Assembly: GCA_029931535.1 (NCBI GenBank)
Contig: JAQPZY010000964.1
Location: 620,001-684,000, forward strand
Origin: Margaritifera margaritifera
Lineage: Eukaryota > Mollusca > Bivalvia > Unionida > Margaritiferidae
Reading direction: 5' to 3'
Length of the DNA: 64,000 bases
Below the pieces are notes generated by a model. The model was not told the DNA's origin. It did not search any database and worked only from the letters and a program-made list of their open reading frames with translations. This document shows, in pieces, positions 24,410 through 37,842 of this stretch. The translations under genes and the position numbers were made by a program. The stretch's first letter is position 1. Each line of letters starts with the position of its first letter.

Positions 24410-27400
24410 AAGATTTAGCCACTCTTTTCCCCTCTTCAGAACCTCTTCATATGAATGAATAATGGCTATATGACATCTAGTGGGTTAAACGCTTAGTATT
24501 TTCACGAGTGGAGAATCAGGTTTTCTTTTTATTTTATGTTTTAACTGTTGGCGAGCTAAAGTGTATAACTGATGAAGTGTTTTGTACCTGCGAATAGAAA
24601 ATATGTATAGAAGCATAAATATTTTTCCTAATTCAAGATAAGAAAGCACTAACTTGTAAAAGCATTTGAAAAAAAAGGAATTAAATTCATGGTGTGATTT
24701 TGAACAACGTTTCCCCACGTAACAGATTGACATGCTACCTCTACACCAATCAGTTCACACCATGGAAGTTGAAATTCATTAGTCATAATGTTAACGATGT
24801 CTAATGACAAACAAAATTTGTTCTTAAGTGTAAAATATCATCACAATTATTCCTCTTGGAAAATCCACAAATTCTCGGAGTACAGTACAATAAATAAGAT
24901 TTATTTACCCCTTTTGTCGAAGATTTTTCTAGTAACTATAGGATCAGTGCTAATCCAAAGCTCAATGACAACGTACAGGGAGGGTGGATGGAGCGATTTT
25001 AATTCAATAAAGTTACGTCGGTCTAGATGACCCGTCATGTATAGGAGAGTTATTTCATTACCTGTAAATGGATCTGCACTTTTCTTGTTATTGCCCAGTA
25101 CGTACTGTTTAAAATCTTCCATTCAGAGGTCAGAACATCTATGGTACTCATGGGCTGTAAGTATGTTGAAGGGCTACTTTGTTCCAGAAAGTATCCACTG
25201 ATCCTACACTGCATAGATTTAACAGTGACAGATTCGTACTCCTCTCTATTTGTTTTTCTGACAGACAAGACAGATGTAAATTGTTGTATCGTTTATGTTT
25301 TGAAAATGACATTCAAATAAAAAATACGAATGGTATATTTACAATAGACACGAGGGAGAATCCAGCATTCGCAAGTACTGGTGCCTCGCTGCCTCCCCCT
25401 CCTCCATCTCTCTCTCTCTCTCTATTATCAGGTATGTTGTGACAGGAGGATAAAAAGGACTGGATGAATATATGGTTAAACGTTTTATAGATTAATGTAA
25501 TATATATCATGTAATGCATCAAGAACATAGTTACTTAAAACTAGCAATGTAAATCAATTATTAATAAAATCTAATCCATCCTTGGTGCATGAGTACAGAC
25601 ATTCTAACTCGATGTCTAGGTGTTATTCTTTATTTTGGTTATCTGAGTATCATCTTAAAACAATTATATACTGGTGAATTGTGCTGCAAAATGGCACAAC
25701 AGTGAAGGTATTTGCCACTGTGAATTATATACTTTATTTAACAAACCTTTCTAATCGTTAGCCCTTTATATTTCCAGTTTTGCAAACATCAATATATGTT
25801 AGCAAACAATATCTTGAATATGTATTCTTCTCTTGTATAAAGACGTCACATGATCAGGATCAGAAAACACGCATTAAAACAATAAATGAATAGATCTTTA
25901 GTGAAGAAGACCTAATTTAGTAAATGAGAACTTTGCTCAGTTTAAGAGTTTTATTGTCGCTTTCAGTGAGACTTTTATACAAAAATACTAAAGACATTAT
26001 ATTAAAAACATTCATCAGTCCAACTATCCATCCACCCTCCCACACATCCTGCTATGCATCCATATGTAGCCATATATCTCTCTTTCTGTATGGTCCGTCC
26101 TGATAGATGAACGCTTGTGAATCCATGCAGATGTTTGGATACTAGTACCACTCCAGCAAAACGTATGACCAAATTACCATACAAACTGACTAGTAATGCT
26201 ACAATCACAAGCAGTGATGTGAAAGGTATGTTAGGAATAATTGCTGTCATGTGGTACAGAGACATATGCTTCACTTCACGCAATCTTCAAAGTTTAATCC
26301 CGAAGATGAAAATCCACAAATCGATTCACCACTATATATTTATTTCAAGGTGATAAACAGAGAACCAAATTAAAGAATAGCAGCTAGTCATACAGTTAGA
26401 ATGTCATGTTTATTGTTTATTACAATAATCTAAAAGGAGTTTAACCCTATTCTTATCAAGTACCTTTTATCCTCCTGTGCCAGTCCTTGCGAGTCTTGTA
26501 TTCTACCTCGTGTTTATTGTAGAAATAAAGTTGTTTGTATTCTTAAGACAATATAAATAAACTATGTTGACCCTGTTAACACTCTTATGTTTGTATTGTC
26601 TCAATCAGACATACAATCCTTACACTTTTTGGCTTCAATTTCATGCCTCACGAATGGAAAACGTGTTGTAGCTTAATTGGAGTTATTCGGAAGAGTTTAT
26701 TTCCTATTCGGGGAAATAATTAATCACACAATTTTGTTTTCGTCTCATGGGCTCGCTGTGAAAGAGAATGGGGCAAATGAAGTAAAAGTAAAATTATATG
26801 TCATTGTGAATTGAATACGCTATTTAGCAAGTCTTCCCAATCGTTACCCCTTTATATTTTCAATTTTTCACACATTAATATATGTTGGCAAATAATATCT
26901 TGAATATAGGTATACTTCTCATGTACAAAGACCTAGCATGAACAGGATTTGAAAACACGTATTGAAACAATATCAGACAGGTTAATTAGTGAAGAAAACT
27001 TAATTTAGTAAATGATACCCGTGCTCAGTTTAACCTGCGTTGTGCTATGTCTAAATGTCAGATATGTTTATCGTGTCTTTCAGTAAGACTTTAATGTAAA
27101 AAGACTAAATGCAAAAATCCGTTAAATCATCCATTTACCCAACCACCATCACAGCCATGCATTCATCCTTCTAGCCATTTATCTATCTGTCTATCGGTAT
27201 TGTCCGTCTTGACAGATGCACGCTTATGAATTCTTCCAGATGTTTGGATACCAGAACTACTACAACAAAATGGACGACCCAATTACACATAGAAACTGAG
27301 ATAAAACGGAAGGGCAGACCCACAAACTCCAATCGCAAATAGTAATGTTAAAGATGTGTTACAAATAATTTCTGTCAAGAGGTACCGAGACATATGATTC

Positions 27401-27773
27401 ACTGCATATACTCTGCAAAGGTTGACCTGGAACGTAAATATCCACAAATCTATTCTGCACTAAAAGTAATTTCTCTCATAAGCTACAGAGACATATGCTT
27501 CATTTTACATAATCTGCAAACTTTATTTCTGTAGTAGGAATCCAGATGGTCTGTGTACTTAAATGAGAATCAATTGGTGGGACAACATGCGGGTATGTCC
27601 GCTACTCACGAATGCCTATGCCATCGACTCTGTAGCATCAATTTTTGGTGATGTGTGCATGGTCGCGATGGTGCTTACAGGCAAGACAATGGGTGCCGTA
27701 ACTCGCGGATCCATGTTCGAATCTCCTTAGAGTACGAATGAAAATTATCTAACATGTAAAATATTATTTATTC

Positions 27774-27920
<147 letters not shown>

Positions 27921-30072
27921 GGGTATGGGTGGACGTGGCGCCGGGAAAGGGAAATCTTGATTTCTTCCTCGTTTGTATTATCGAGTCCTGGATTCTATCT
28001 CGTGTTTATGTGCTTAAGCCAATAGAAATAAACCATACACTTTGGGTTCAATTTTCTTAGCTGACTTCCTGATGGGAAAAAGTGTTCTAGTTTTAATAGA
28101 GTATTTGGGCCTATTTGGAGAAATAATGAATCACACAATTTCGTTTTCGTCTTATGGGCCCACTATGAAAGGGGAGGGGGCAAATGAAGTAAAAGTAAAA
28201 GAATTTGTTATTGTGAATTATATATGTTATTTAGCAAATTTACCCTATCGTCACTCATTTATATTTCCAGTTTTGCACACATTATTAGATGTTAGCATAT
28301 AGAATCTTGAATAGACATTCTTCTCTTGTATAAACACATAGCATGAACAGGATTTGAAAACACGTATTTAAACAATATCTGACGGTTGATTAGTGAAGAA
28401 GACTTAATTATGTATATGATAGTTTTGCCTTGCTTAACCTGCATTGTGCTATTTGTAAATGTCAAAGAGGTTTATTGAGGCTTTTAATGAGGCTTTTATA
28501 CAAAACGACTAAAGACATTTATATAAAAAAAATCCATGGAATCATCCATCCATTCACCAACACATCCAGCCATGCATTCATCCGTATAGCCAGTAATCTA
28601 TCTATACGTATTGTCCATCTTGACAGATGGACGCCAATGAATCCCTGAAAATGTTTGGATACCAGAATAAGTAAGTCCAGTAAAACTTACGACCCAATTG
28701 CCATGAATACTGACTAGCAAGAGATTAAACAGAAGGGCTGAATCACAAGCTCCAATCACAAGTGATGATGTTAGTGGTGTATTAAGAATCATTTCTGTCA
28801 TAAGGTACAGAGACATATGCTGCACTTCACATATCCTGCAAAGTATAATTCCGAAAATGAAAATTCACAAATCAAGTCATCACTATATATTTGTTTCAAT
28901 GTGATAAGCAGAGAACGAAACTAAAGAATAACATCTATACATCGAGTAAACGTCTACGCTCAGGCACAAATGATGGGTTTATTTTATCAATAAGTGGTTT
29001 ACATTGCTAGTTTTAAGTAACTGACATTAATATATGAACCGTTTAACCCTATTCTCACACAGTATTTTTTTATCCTCCTGTCAGAACAGACCGGACGATA
29101 CAGAGAGAGAGAGAGAGAGAGAGGGTGGGTAGGCGTGGCGCAAATATAGGGGAGTGTTGGTTTCTTCCTCGTTTGTATAATAGAAATAAAGATTTTTTTA
29201 TGCTTAAACCAATAGAAATAAGCCATGTTTACCCCTTTTACAATCATATGTTTGTATTGTATCAATCAGACAAATGACCTATACACGTTGGGTTCAATTT
29301 CATTAGCCGACTTTCTAATGGAAAAGTGTTCTAGTGTTATTGGAGTATTTCGAAAGAGTTTTGTCCTCTTCGCAGAAATAATGAATCACACAATTTTGTT
29401 TTCGTCTTATGGGTCCACAGTGAAAGGGGAGGGGGCAAACAAATGAAGTAAAAATAAATGAATTTGTGTGTGACTTATATACTTTATTTAGCAAATCTAT
29501 CCTATCGTTACCCATTTATATTTCCAGTTTTGCACACATTATTAGATGTTAGCAAATAGTATCTTGAATAGGCATACTTCTCCTGTATAAAAACCTTGCA
29601 CAAACAGGATTTGAAAACACGTATTTAAACAATATCTGCCAGGTAATTAGTGAAGAAGACTTAATTACGTATATGATAGATTTGCTCTGTTTAACCTGCA
29701 TTGGGCTATTTGTAAATGTCAAGAGGTTTGTTGTGGCTTTCAGTGAGACTTTTATGCAAAAATACTAAAGACATTTATATAACAATATCCATCCAATCAT
29801 CCATACATCCACCCACACATCCAGCCACGCATCCAACCGTATAACCAGCTATCTATCGATACGTATTGTCCATCTTAACAGATGGACGCCAATGCTCATA
29901 AACCAATGATGGGTTTATTTTATTAGTAAGTGATTTACATTGCTAGTTTTAAGCAAATGGGGATTACATGACTTTTATTACATTAATCTATAAAACGTTA
30001 AACCTTTTCTCACACAGTATTTTTTGTATCCTCCGTATCTTTTTTTATCTTCCATTCACAACATACCTGATG

Positions 30073-30078
<6 letters not shown>

Positions 30079-30147
<69 letters not shown>
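30079..30147. repeat. (GA)n of array unit U5
   Basis: ~34 GA dimers at the same unit position as 29099-29122, 43756-43830, 45066-45096 and 46208-46272. Confidence 0.95.
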
Positions 30148-30149
<2 letters not shown>

Positions 30150-31014
30150 GTGGGTAGGCGTGGCGCCAGTACAGGGGAGTGTTGGTTTCTTCCTCGTTTG
30201 TATTTTGGAAATAAAGTTTTTCTGCATGCTTAAGCCAGTAGAAATAAACCATGTTTGCCCCGTTAACACTCATATGTTTGATTTGTCTCAATCAGACAAA
30301 TGACCCATACACGTTGGGTTAAATTTCATGAGCTGACTCCGAACGGGTAAAGTGTTATTGGAGGATTTCGGAAGAGTTTTGTCCTCTTGGCAGAACTAAT
30401 GAATCACACAATTTTGTTTTCGTCTTATGGGCCCATTGTGCTATTTGTATATGTCAAAGAGGTTTATTGTGGCTTTCAGTGAGACTTTTGTAAACAAAAA
30501 TACTAAATACCATTATATAAAAATATCCATGTAATCATCCATCCAATCATCCATCCATCCACCCATATATCCAGCCATTTAGCCATCTATCTATCTATAC
30601 GTATTGTCAAATTTAGAAGTAAACCTTCGGTCAAAACTGTGTACCATTTGGAAAAATTAGGATTCTTTGTTCCACTTACTTTATTTCTATCCTACCCAGC
30701 CTGGTCTAACATTTTGTTAAGTGTGAATGTGAACTCAAGTTTAACAAACTATCTCTGTCTGTTATTCATAACTACCCTCCTTCATCAATTAACCATTGTT
30801 TTATATTACGGTGCTGTTTTTGTTCTTCGTTTGTTCATTTATTTTTTCACTCCATTGATCTCAGGAAAGTAGGATTCAAAAATAAAGAAAATTAAAATGC
30901 CAAAACCAAAAAGGATCACTAAACCCGTTAAATAGGAATATAAACCAAACAACTTAACCGACCCACATCGGCATACTTGTAACAGGGATAAATGAAAATG
31001 TCAGGGAATCCAAT

Positions 31015-32590
31015 TTGCAATTTAATACCACACTAACTTCCCCGGACAAAGAAGTACCGGGTGTTTCGTTCGGCATGAATCAGTCACTCAATGAATTAAG
31101 CCAGGATATGAATGAAACTATTCCTATGACGTCCACCCCCAATTCCCTCATTAGGGATTACGACTCAGACTCAGAAATCAAATTCAAGGATAAGAACCGC
31201 CAACCGGACAATTGTATTGACCTAAGCGGAACATTCCCACTGCTATCTCTCTCCCTGCAACAGACCAAACCAGTTAAAATAGCAGTAACAACAATAAACA
31301 GAGGGGAGGGGGGGGGGCAGGAAGTAAGCTTAATCCCGGAAACTCACACCTCGCCGCAAATAGATATCGTACAGGAGGGGGGATCAAGTTCACCCCTAAA
31401 CCCAAAACATATGCGGAGAGCGTAAAACAGAAAGAGAAGGGAAATCAAACCATAAGCACGGTAAAGGCAACTAAACCTAAAAATTAAGTGACAACATCAA
31501 CTCCAAATGTTACGAAGCCTAGCTGCACTAAGGTGCACAACAGTCAAATAGCAGGCCCCTCCAAAATAAGGCAAGAAACACCAGAAAAAATAATTAGGAC
31601 ACCCCAAGACTCGCCAAAACCACAGAAAAGACCAATTATACAAGGCATGGGGAAACGGCCAATAAATGGAATTTCCAAATCCAAAAATTCAAATAAAACA
31701 ACTGATAAAGAAACCTGTCGGCCCGCGAGCAAATGAACTAAACTCCCAATAACAAAACAGACCGACAGCAACACCTCAAGGCGCAAATCAGACGCCTCTC
31801 AAGAATACCCAAATACCAAATAAAACAGACAGCCCTAGAGGAAAAACGGACAAAAACACCCCTTCAAAACAGGTGTACTCTTACCGCCCTCGGGACTTAA
31901 GAATCTTCCTAAAGAAAAGTCCCGAAACAAACATTAGTGCTAAAAGCATCACAACTGAGCTTCTTAAAACACAAGGGGGAAACTTCAAAATTATACATAC
32001 AAGGCAAAACTACATAGTTGTCAGATGCGCTACCACAAAACAGGTAGCAAAATATGTGGAAATAAAAAAATTGGCCCATACAGAGTGACCTTTACTCGGC
32101 ATGAGACCTCTCATACCCCAAACCAAACCAAATTCACAAATAACCCTAAAATATTACACAATACAATTATTATTAGAGTAAACCCGACACAGGATGCACA
32201 ATCCATAAAACAGGACATTAAAAGGCATGGTCAGGAAATAAAAAATGAAATTAGCCTTAAAAACAAGCAAGGCGAGAACTCGACTGCAGTTCTCTTACAA
32301 CTTGAACAAGCCACCTCCCGCCAGCCCGCCAAGGGCAACATGGCATATTCTACAAGACACACGAGTACCTAAACAAACCAAGATTCTGTGGAAAGAATGG
32401 GGCCACTACTCCACCAAATGCAGGTTCCATACATGATGCAATAGATGTGGAGGGCAACATGAGGGGGAGTGCAAATTTAAGGGACACAAATGTGTCAATT
32501 GTAGAAACTCCCACCTCCCGAGGTCACCTGATTGCCCTTTTGCAATGAAAGAAGAAAAAAATAATCGAGTACTTGGTACAAAACAATGTA
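31015..32590 (+). pseudogene. LINE ORF1 (gag-like, CCHC zinc knuckles)
   Basis: The reading continues across several frames. The first ~136 codons (31015-31425) are Ser/Thr/Pro/Lys-rich and low in structure, as in LINE gag N-termini. A gag-like central part spans ~31870-32370 (YRPRDLRIFLKKSPE, IKQDIKRHG). Three knuckle-like motifs follow between 32390 and 32535: GHYSTKC (its first Cys displaced by a frame change), CNRCGGQHEGEC and CVNCRNSHLPRSPDC. One TGA interrupts between the first two. The product would bind element RNA. A 10-base G run at 31308 sits inside the frame. Confidence 0.65.
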
Positions 32591-32639
32591 CCATACACAG
32601 TCGGAAAGACTCAAATTAATATTTTTCAGCGACGTCCTC

Positions 32640-35600
32640 TCAAGTGAGTCTGTTGAAGGCGCTCAGTCTGTACAGAACATAAAACCTCTACCGGAATACC
32701 AAATTAAAAAAATAAATACAGGCAATAAACCGTTAATAATTGTAAACATGTACGACTCAGGCGGGGAATTAATCGTTGAACCCGAAACTTACCAAACAAT
32801 TGTTGGTGAGCTAGGAGATAACACACTTATCTGTGGAGATTTTAATGCCCCATAGTGAGCAATGGGGAGGAACACATTTGGATAGGACAGATGGAAATAT
32901 TGAAAATATCAAACCTAGTAATACTAAAGAATGGTATACGCACCAGTGTTAACCCCGAAAACAGGACCATGTCAGCAAATGATTTAACTCTATGCTCACC
33001 CAAAATTGCGGAAATAGCCGATTGGGAAGTTGCGCAAACCAACAGACTAGGTAGTGACCACTATCCATTATTAACCTGAAAGTGCATAAAAACAACATCC
33101 CCCCCCCAAAAAAAAAAAAAAAAATAATAATAAAAAAACAAAAAACAACGGAGATTTGATTAGACGGACAGGGAGATGTTTCATTCTTTATGTGAAGGGA
33201 TTGACTAAGCTCAGTTATATGACGACAACATTAACGAAAATATCGTTAAGGCGCTGTCGTCTGCAGCAGAGCGGTGCATACCCAAAATGTGAGGGCGAGG
33301 CAACAAACAGTCCGTTCCTTGGTGGAATGAGGAATGTAAACAAGCCATCAAAGAGAAAAAAGGCCTTAAATAGATTTAGACATACGAAAAATTCTCAAGA
33401 GTTTCTTGCTTATAAAGAAAAAGAATGCCTAGTGAAAACACCATATTCACGGCGAAACAAAATTTCTGGAAGGAATTCTGCTCGTCCCTAAAACACAAAG
33501 CAAATTCAAAACAAGTATGGGGAAAAATTAGAAAAATTAGGGGGAAAACGTATTTCTCGACCCCAAAACTCCCCAGGCCTACAACAAACGGGGAAAAATC
33601 CGATAAACTAGCCTCACATTTTGCCGGTATGAGCAGCAATACCAACCTTCAATAAACTTCCAAATCCACCGGAACAAAGTAGAAAAAGAACACTCCAAAT
33701 TGTTCACAGACAGGGGTAACCACTCAAGTCCCTTAAATATAGACTATACCATTCATGAGTGGCGAAAGGCGCTCAGCAGGAAAAAAACCCAGCTCACCTT
33801 CGTGGACACGCTGGGCTACGAAATCTACAAAAATCTCCCAGAAAAAACCGAACTGGCGATTTTAGATCTGCTGAATGGGATCTGGAGATTGGGAGAAATT
33901 CCAAAACGATGAAAACAAGCAATTGTTATATCCCAATCCCAAAACCTGGAAAGGTCCGGCAGATATAAATTGGTACAGACCAATCTTACTCACTAACAAT
34001 ATGTTTAAAATCATGGAAACTATGATAAACAATAGATTGAAATACCACCTTGAGAGCAAGAAATTGATATCAAACAACCAAAGCGGATTCCGCAAAAAGC
34101 GATCCACTTTAGATCAGCTAATACGCTTGGAGGTAAGCACACAATTGACATTCAATGCAAAGAGGAAATGTGATCGCAACCTAATCGCCGTGTTCCTTGA
34201 CCTTGAAAGAGCCTATGATCTGATATGGACCAAAGGATTAATTGCGAAGTTAAACCACTACGGAATAACTAGCCGCATACATAAATGGATATAAAACTTC
34301 TTAACAGGTCGAAATATCCAAACTAGAGTGGGTACTCAATACTCAGAAGTACACGAGCTAGAGCATGGAACCCCACACGGCAATGCACTGAAAGCCACTC
34401 TTTTTAACATCATGATAAACAACTTAGAGAAGTCAGTTGATCAAACTTTTCTGGACCTATCCCAGTTTGCTGACGACAGCGGAATCTTGAAAGCGGGCAA
34501 CGCCTCCACTGAGGCTGTGGTGAGTCTACTGCAGGTGGGACTAGATAGGATTGCTCGATGGGCAGATAGGTGGGTCCCCCAGAAAAACCGTAGAAGTAAT
34601 GTGCACACCAAAAACTAAAATACGTAGGAATACCCCAAAACTGTTCCTAAACGCGACAGAGATAAAGTTTGAAAAAGTACCCTGATTCCTAGGAATGCTA
34701 CCGACGAGCACCTAACATGGATTAATCACATAACAGAGCTAGTAAGAAGATGCGGCCAAGATCTAAACCTCTTAAGGAACCTTAAAGGTACCGATTGGGT
34801 TGTAGGGGGGGGGGGGGAGGGGGGCAGACCAGACAACACTTCTTACTTTATATAGGACACTTATTCGATCGAAAATCGATTATGAGTGCCAAGCGTACGC
34901 TTCGGCCTGCCGCAACCTTCTCAAAAACTAGATCGAATACAACGCCAAGCTCTATTTATCTGCACATGTGCACTCGGTAGCACCTCTGAAGACGAGCTCA
35001 GAGTTCTAGATGGGGACAGACTCCCACCCCCTTCAATCTGAGAAGGGAGGAGTTACTCCTGAGATATGCGACAAGAATTTCAATCCATCCAAAGTCGCAC
35101 CCTAATCAAATTATGACAGAGAAATGCAATAAACCCTTTAGACACAAGCTATTGATGAATTCACATGTAGGAAAAAGATACAAGATCTAAAAAGGGACTT
35201 GAACCTCACAAATATCCAGGCGGAAATTATAAAGTATCCCGACATTTCCCCAGGGACATGTCGGCCACACAAATTAAATGTAAATGCACTAAACAATGGA
35301 GATAAACAACAGCAACCTGTATAAATAAGGGCCAAAATTCTCTCTGAAATAGAAAGCAGGTGTGAAGGATTCGCCAAAATCTACACCGATGGGTCTAAAT
35401 CCCCTGACCCAGGGCGCACTGCAGCAGCAGTCGTGATTCCACGGGAGAGTATCACACTGGGGCGATGCTACCCCAATCACTACTCCATATACACAGTGGA
35501 ATTTGGGGCTATTACACAAGCAATCCAATGGATTTAAAACACCAAAACACAAAAAGCAGTGATAATTAGCGACTCCCTTAGTGTGCTGCGAACCCTGGAA

Positions 35601-36050
35601 TCAGATAACTCTTCCAGCAGAGAACATTTAGTAAGGGAAGTCTACTTGAGACTAAAAACCCTGGAACGAAACAATCGTACTGTAAAATTTATGTGGGTGC
35701 CCTCCCACATTAACATTCCCGGAAACGAAAGGGCAGATAAAGAAGCAAAAAAAAAAAAAAAAAACAGGCTAAATGAACCCGATATACATCAATTAGATTA
35801 CAGCGTCTAGGAAATATACAGTATGATTAGGCAGAAAATAGGGGGAAACTACAATTTACAGAAGCAAGTTAATAGGAGCATTATCGCCCCTGACCTGGTA
35901 AACCCGCATGACTCAAAAGTCATAAACAGAATGAATGCTGGGAAAACTCCTCTAGCCGGCAATTTTGGAAGGTTTCAACCAGGTGTAAAAGAAGCAGAAA
36001 TTATCTGCCCTCACTGTCCCACCCCAGAAACATTAGGCAATATTCAATGA
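32640..36050 (+). pseudogene. LINE ORF2: APE endonuclease, RT, RNase H
   Basis: The endonuclease part shows LIIVNMYDSGGE, TLICGDFNAP (catalytic GDFN, 32829-32852), DLTLCSP and GSDHYPLL (the SDH motif, ~33050). RT shows WYRPILLTNN, SGFRKKRSTLDQL, FLDLERAYDLIW, PHGNALKATLFNIMIN and FADDSG (catalytic FADD, ~34465). RNase H from 35370 shows IYTDGSK, YTVEFGAITQAI, IISDSLSVL and WVPSHINIPGNERADKEA, which covers the D-E-D-H/D set. A CPHC pair (~36007) begins a C-terminal Cys-rich tail. Stops at 32853, 34292, 34616 and 35535 and several frame changes break it. A 20-base G/A-interrupted G run at 34805 is inserted between TDW and the downstream ADQTT-type motif. Confidence 0.75.
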
Positions 36051-36589
36051 CTGCCCCAAACATAACCAAGAGAGGAAAAAATCCAGGAAAAACAGAAAAA
36101 CTAAAGACCCCAGCCCAATACCCGAATGTCCTTAATACAGGAAATAGTAACACCAATTCGGTGTACACACATACTCTGCGGTATGTCTCTGCTAGCGGAA
36201 AGAGAGGGAAAATCTAATCCCATACTAGGAACGCCCTCCAACATTATAGGGAGAAATAAGGTAGGAGATATGGCCCAAAACAAGAGACAGGAAAACCCAA
36301 AACATGAACAATAACAAAAACAACGAATTTAATAGTTTAATAGAATTACCACCAGTAGCAGACAGATAGGGAACTCATAAGGGTAAAGTAAAGCTGAGTG
36401 CGGGGGAAGAGGACAGTTATGTTTTTCGCTTAAGAGGTAGGCTTGTATACCGAAACTGTCGACACCCCCTCCCCCCCCCATCCACTCGGCTTGAAATACC
36501 TCAAAAGTTATCTATATTACAAAACCTCTAGAAACAGGACAATAATAATAATAACAACAACAACAACAATAACAACCAAGGAAATCAAA

Positions 36590-37100
36590 ATTAATAGTTT
36601 TACAAATTAAAGTAGGAAGTTCGCCATGTCGAGAAGACGACCTCGTGTCAGCGAACCAACAACAATAATAATAACAACGACAACTAAAGCAATAAAATTG
36701 AATAGTGTTACAATTAAATGTAGGAAGTTTAAGTGGCCAACCTGAAATGGCTACACCGGGAGAGGAGGGGGGGGGGGGGGTGGGGGATTAGTAGACTAGG
36801 CCCAATCGGGGACCCAAATCGCGAGGCGAGCTAATCCCTGTCCTCGTGGGCAGGAGAAATTCCACTTTCACAAAGCCAAAATTAAATTTTAAAATACTTC
36901 TCCAAACAAAAACATCAATCTCCACTAAAAACAGAAAGTACATTAAATTGGCCTACCTGATCTGTCTGAACCGGGAGAGGAGGGGTTCGACCCGGAGGGA
37001 GGGGATTAGTAGACTGGGCCCAATCGGGGACCTAGTTCGCGAGACGAGCTAATCTTCGCCCTCATGGACAGGAGAAATTCCACTCCCACAGCATAGGACA
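36590..37100 (+). repeat. ~160-bp unit in two imperfect tandem copies
   Basis: 36725-36885 and 36933-37092 share a block reading ACCGGGAGAGGAGG, ATTAGTAGACT, CCCAATCGGGGAC, GCGAG.CGAGCTAATC and CAGGAGAAATTCCACT. The starts are ~208 bp apart. A shorter duplicated motif (TTACAA.TTAAA.GTAGGAAGTT) occurs at 36600 and 36710. A G run at 36767-36786 replaces part of the first copy. It sits between the two LINEs and may be the 3' UTR of the first or the 5' UTR of the second. Confidence 0.6.
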
Positions 37101-37399
37101 TTTAAGGAAAAGCCAATAACATTTAATAAATAAATAAACAAAGAAGGAGAGGTTACACTCAACTTCAAGGCGACGTAGTCATACATAGAAAATCATAAAT
37201 TATCACCTCAAAGCATGTATATTACATCTCTTTTCATTATCCTGTCCCCCTACACTTCTCTAACTCTTCCGATGCATGACGTAACTAACATGAGGCGGGT
37301 GATACGTGTATCAATAATGCCCTATCGGAGATAAGAACCGAGAAGGGAGATAGGAGAATAAAACTGATAGAAACAGAAGAACACAGTATAAATCTAGCA

Positions 37400-37651
37400 A
37401 TGGAAGAAGAGGAGTTTAGTCAGGTCATGGAAGGGTCACTCCCAACCATCTCAACTCCAAAACTGTCTCAAAAAAGAAAGAGACGAAACACTACCTTGGA
37501 AGAATGGCCGTCAAATGAGGAGTTGGAGGAGCTGATCCACCATAAAGATCTCCCCGAACAGGGAGATCATCGTTCTTGCCTAGAACCCAGATCTCATGGG
37601 AGAAGGGCAAAAAGAAAAAAGAGAATTAACAATAGTAGAATAGAGTTATAA
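37400..37651 (+). pseudogene. Acidic/basic short frame upstream of Tx1-like ORF2
   Basis: 83 codons: Glu-rich start (MEEEEFSQVMEGS), a KRKRR cluster, and a KRKKR tail. There is no recognised domain. Its position directly 5' of the APE domain suggests the remains of an ORF1, but this is inference from location and composition only. Confidence 0.3.
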
Positions 37652-37842
37652 AGAACCAACAACAAAATAAAAACATAGAAACCCTAAATCTTAAAGGATA
37701 TGATCTAGGGAATAGCGCAGATCAAACCAATAATTCAGAAAAAGACCAAACCAAAATCAGCTTAAACACAACGCAGTGAATAATAGTATAAACGGAAAAT
37801 AAAATCAACAAATAAGACTGAAAACTATACATGTTTACGATA

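Larger units (their letters stand above)
30895..36590 (+). mobile_element. I-superfamily LINE with RNase H (Nimb/I-like), degenerate
   Basis: A plus-strand LINE with ORF1 carrying zinc knuckles and ORF2 carrying an APE endonuclease, RT and an RNase H domain. A C-terminal RNase H after a LINE RT is typical of the I superfamily (I, Nimb and relatives). Frame changes, stops and poly-G expansions (31308-31317, 34805-34824) show a dead copy. The 3' end is taken near the AAT/AAC-rich tract at 36541-36580, as I-type elements often end in simple repeats. The exact ends are uncertain. It lies within the 12.8-kb block interrupting the 1.0-1.3 kb repeat array. Confidence 0.75.

Noticed and set aside
27640..27750. 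tRNA gene or SINE head (GTTCGAATC box B)
   Set aside because: No convincing box A at the right distance and no cloverleaf; kept only as a note in the array entry.
30639..30872. Hydrophobic 77-codon frame before the LINE
   Set aside because: No homology recognised; AT-rich DNA commonly gives Leu/Phe-rich frames, and it lies in probable LINE 5' UTR.
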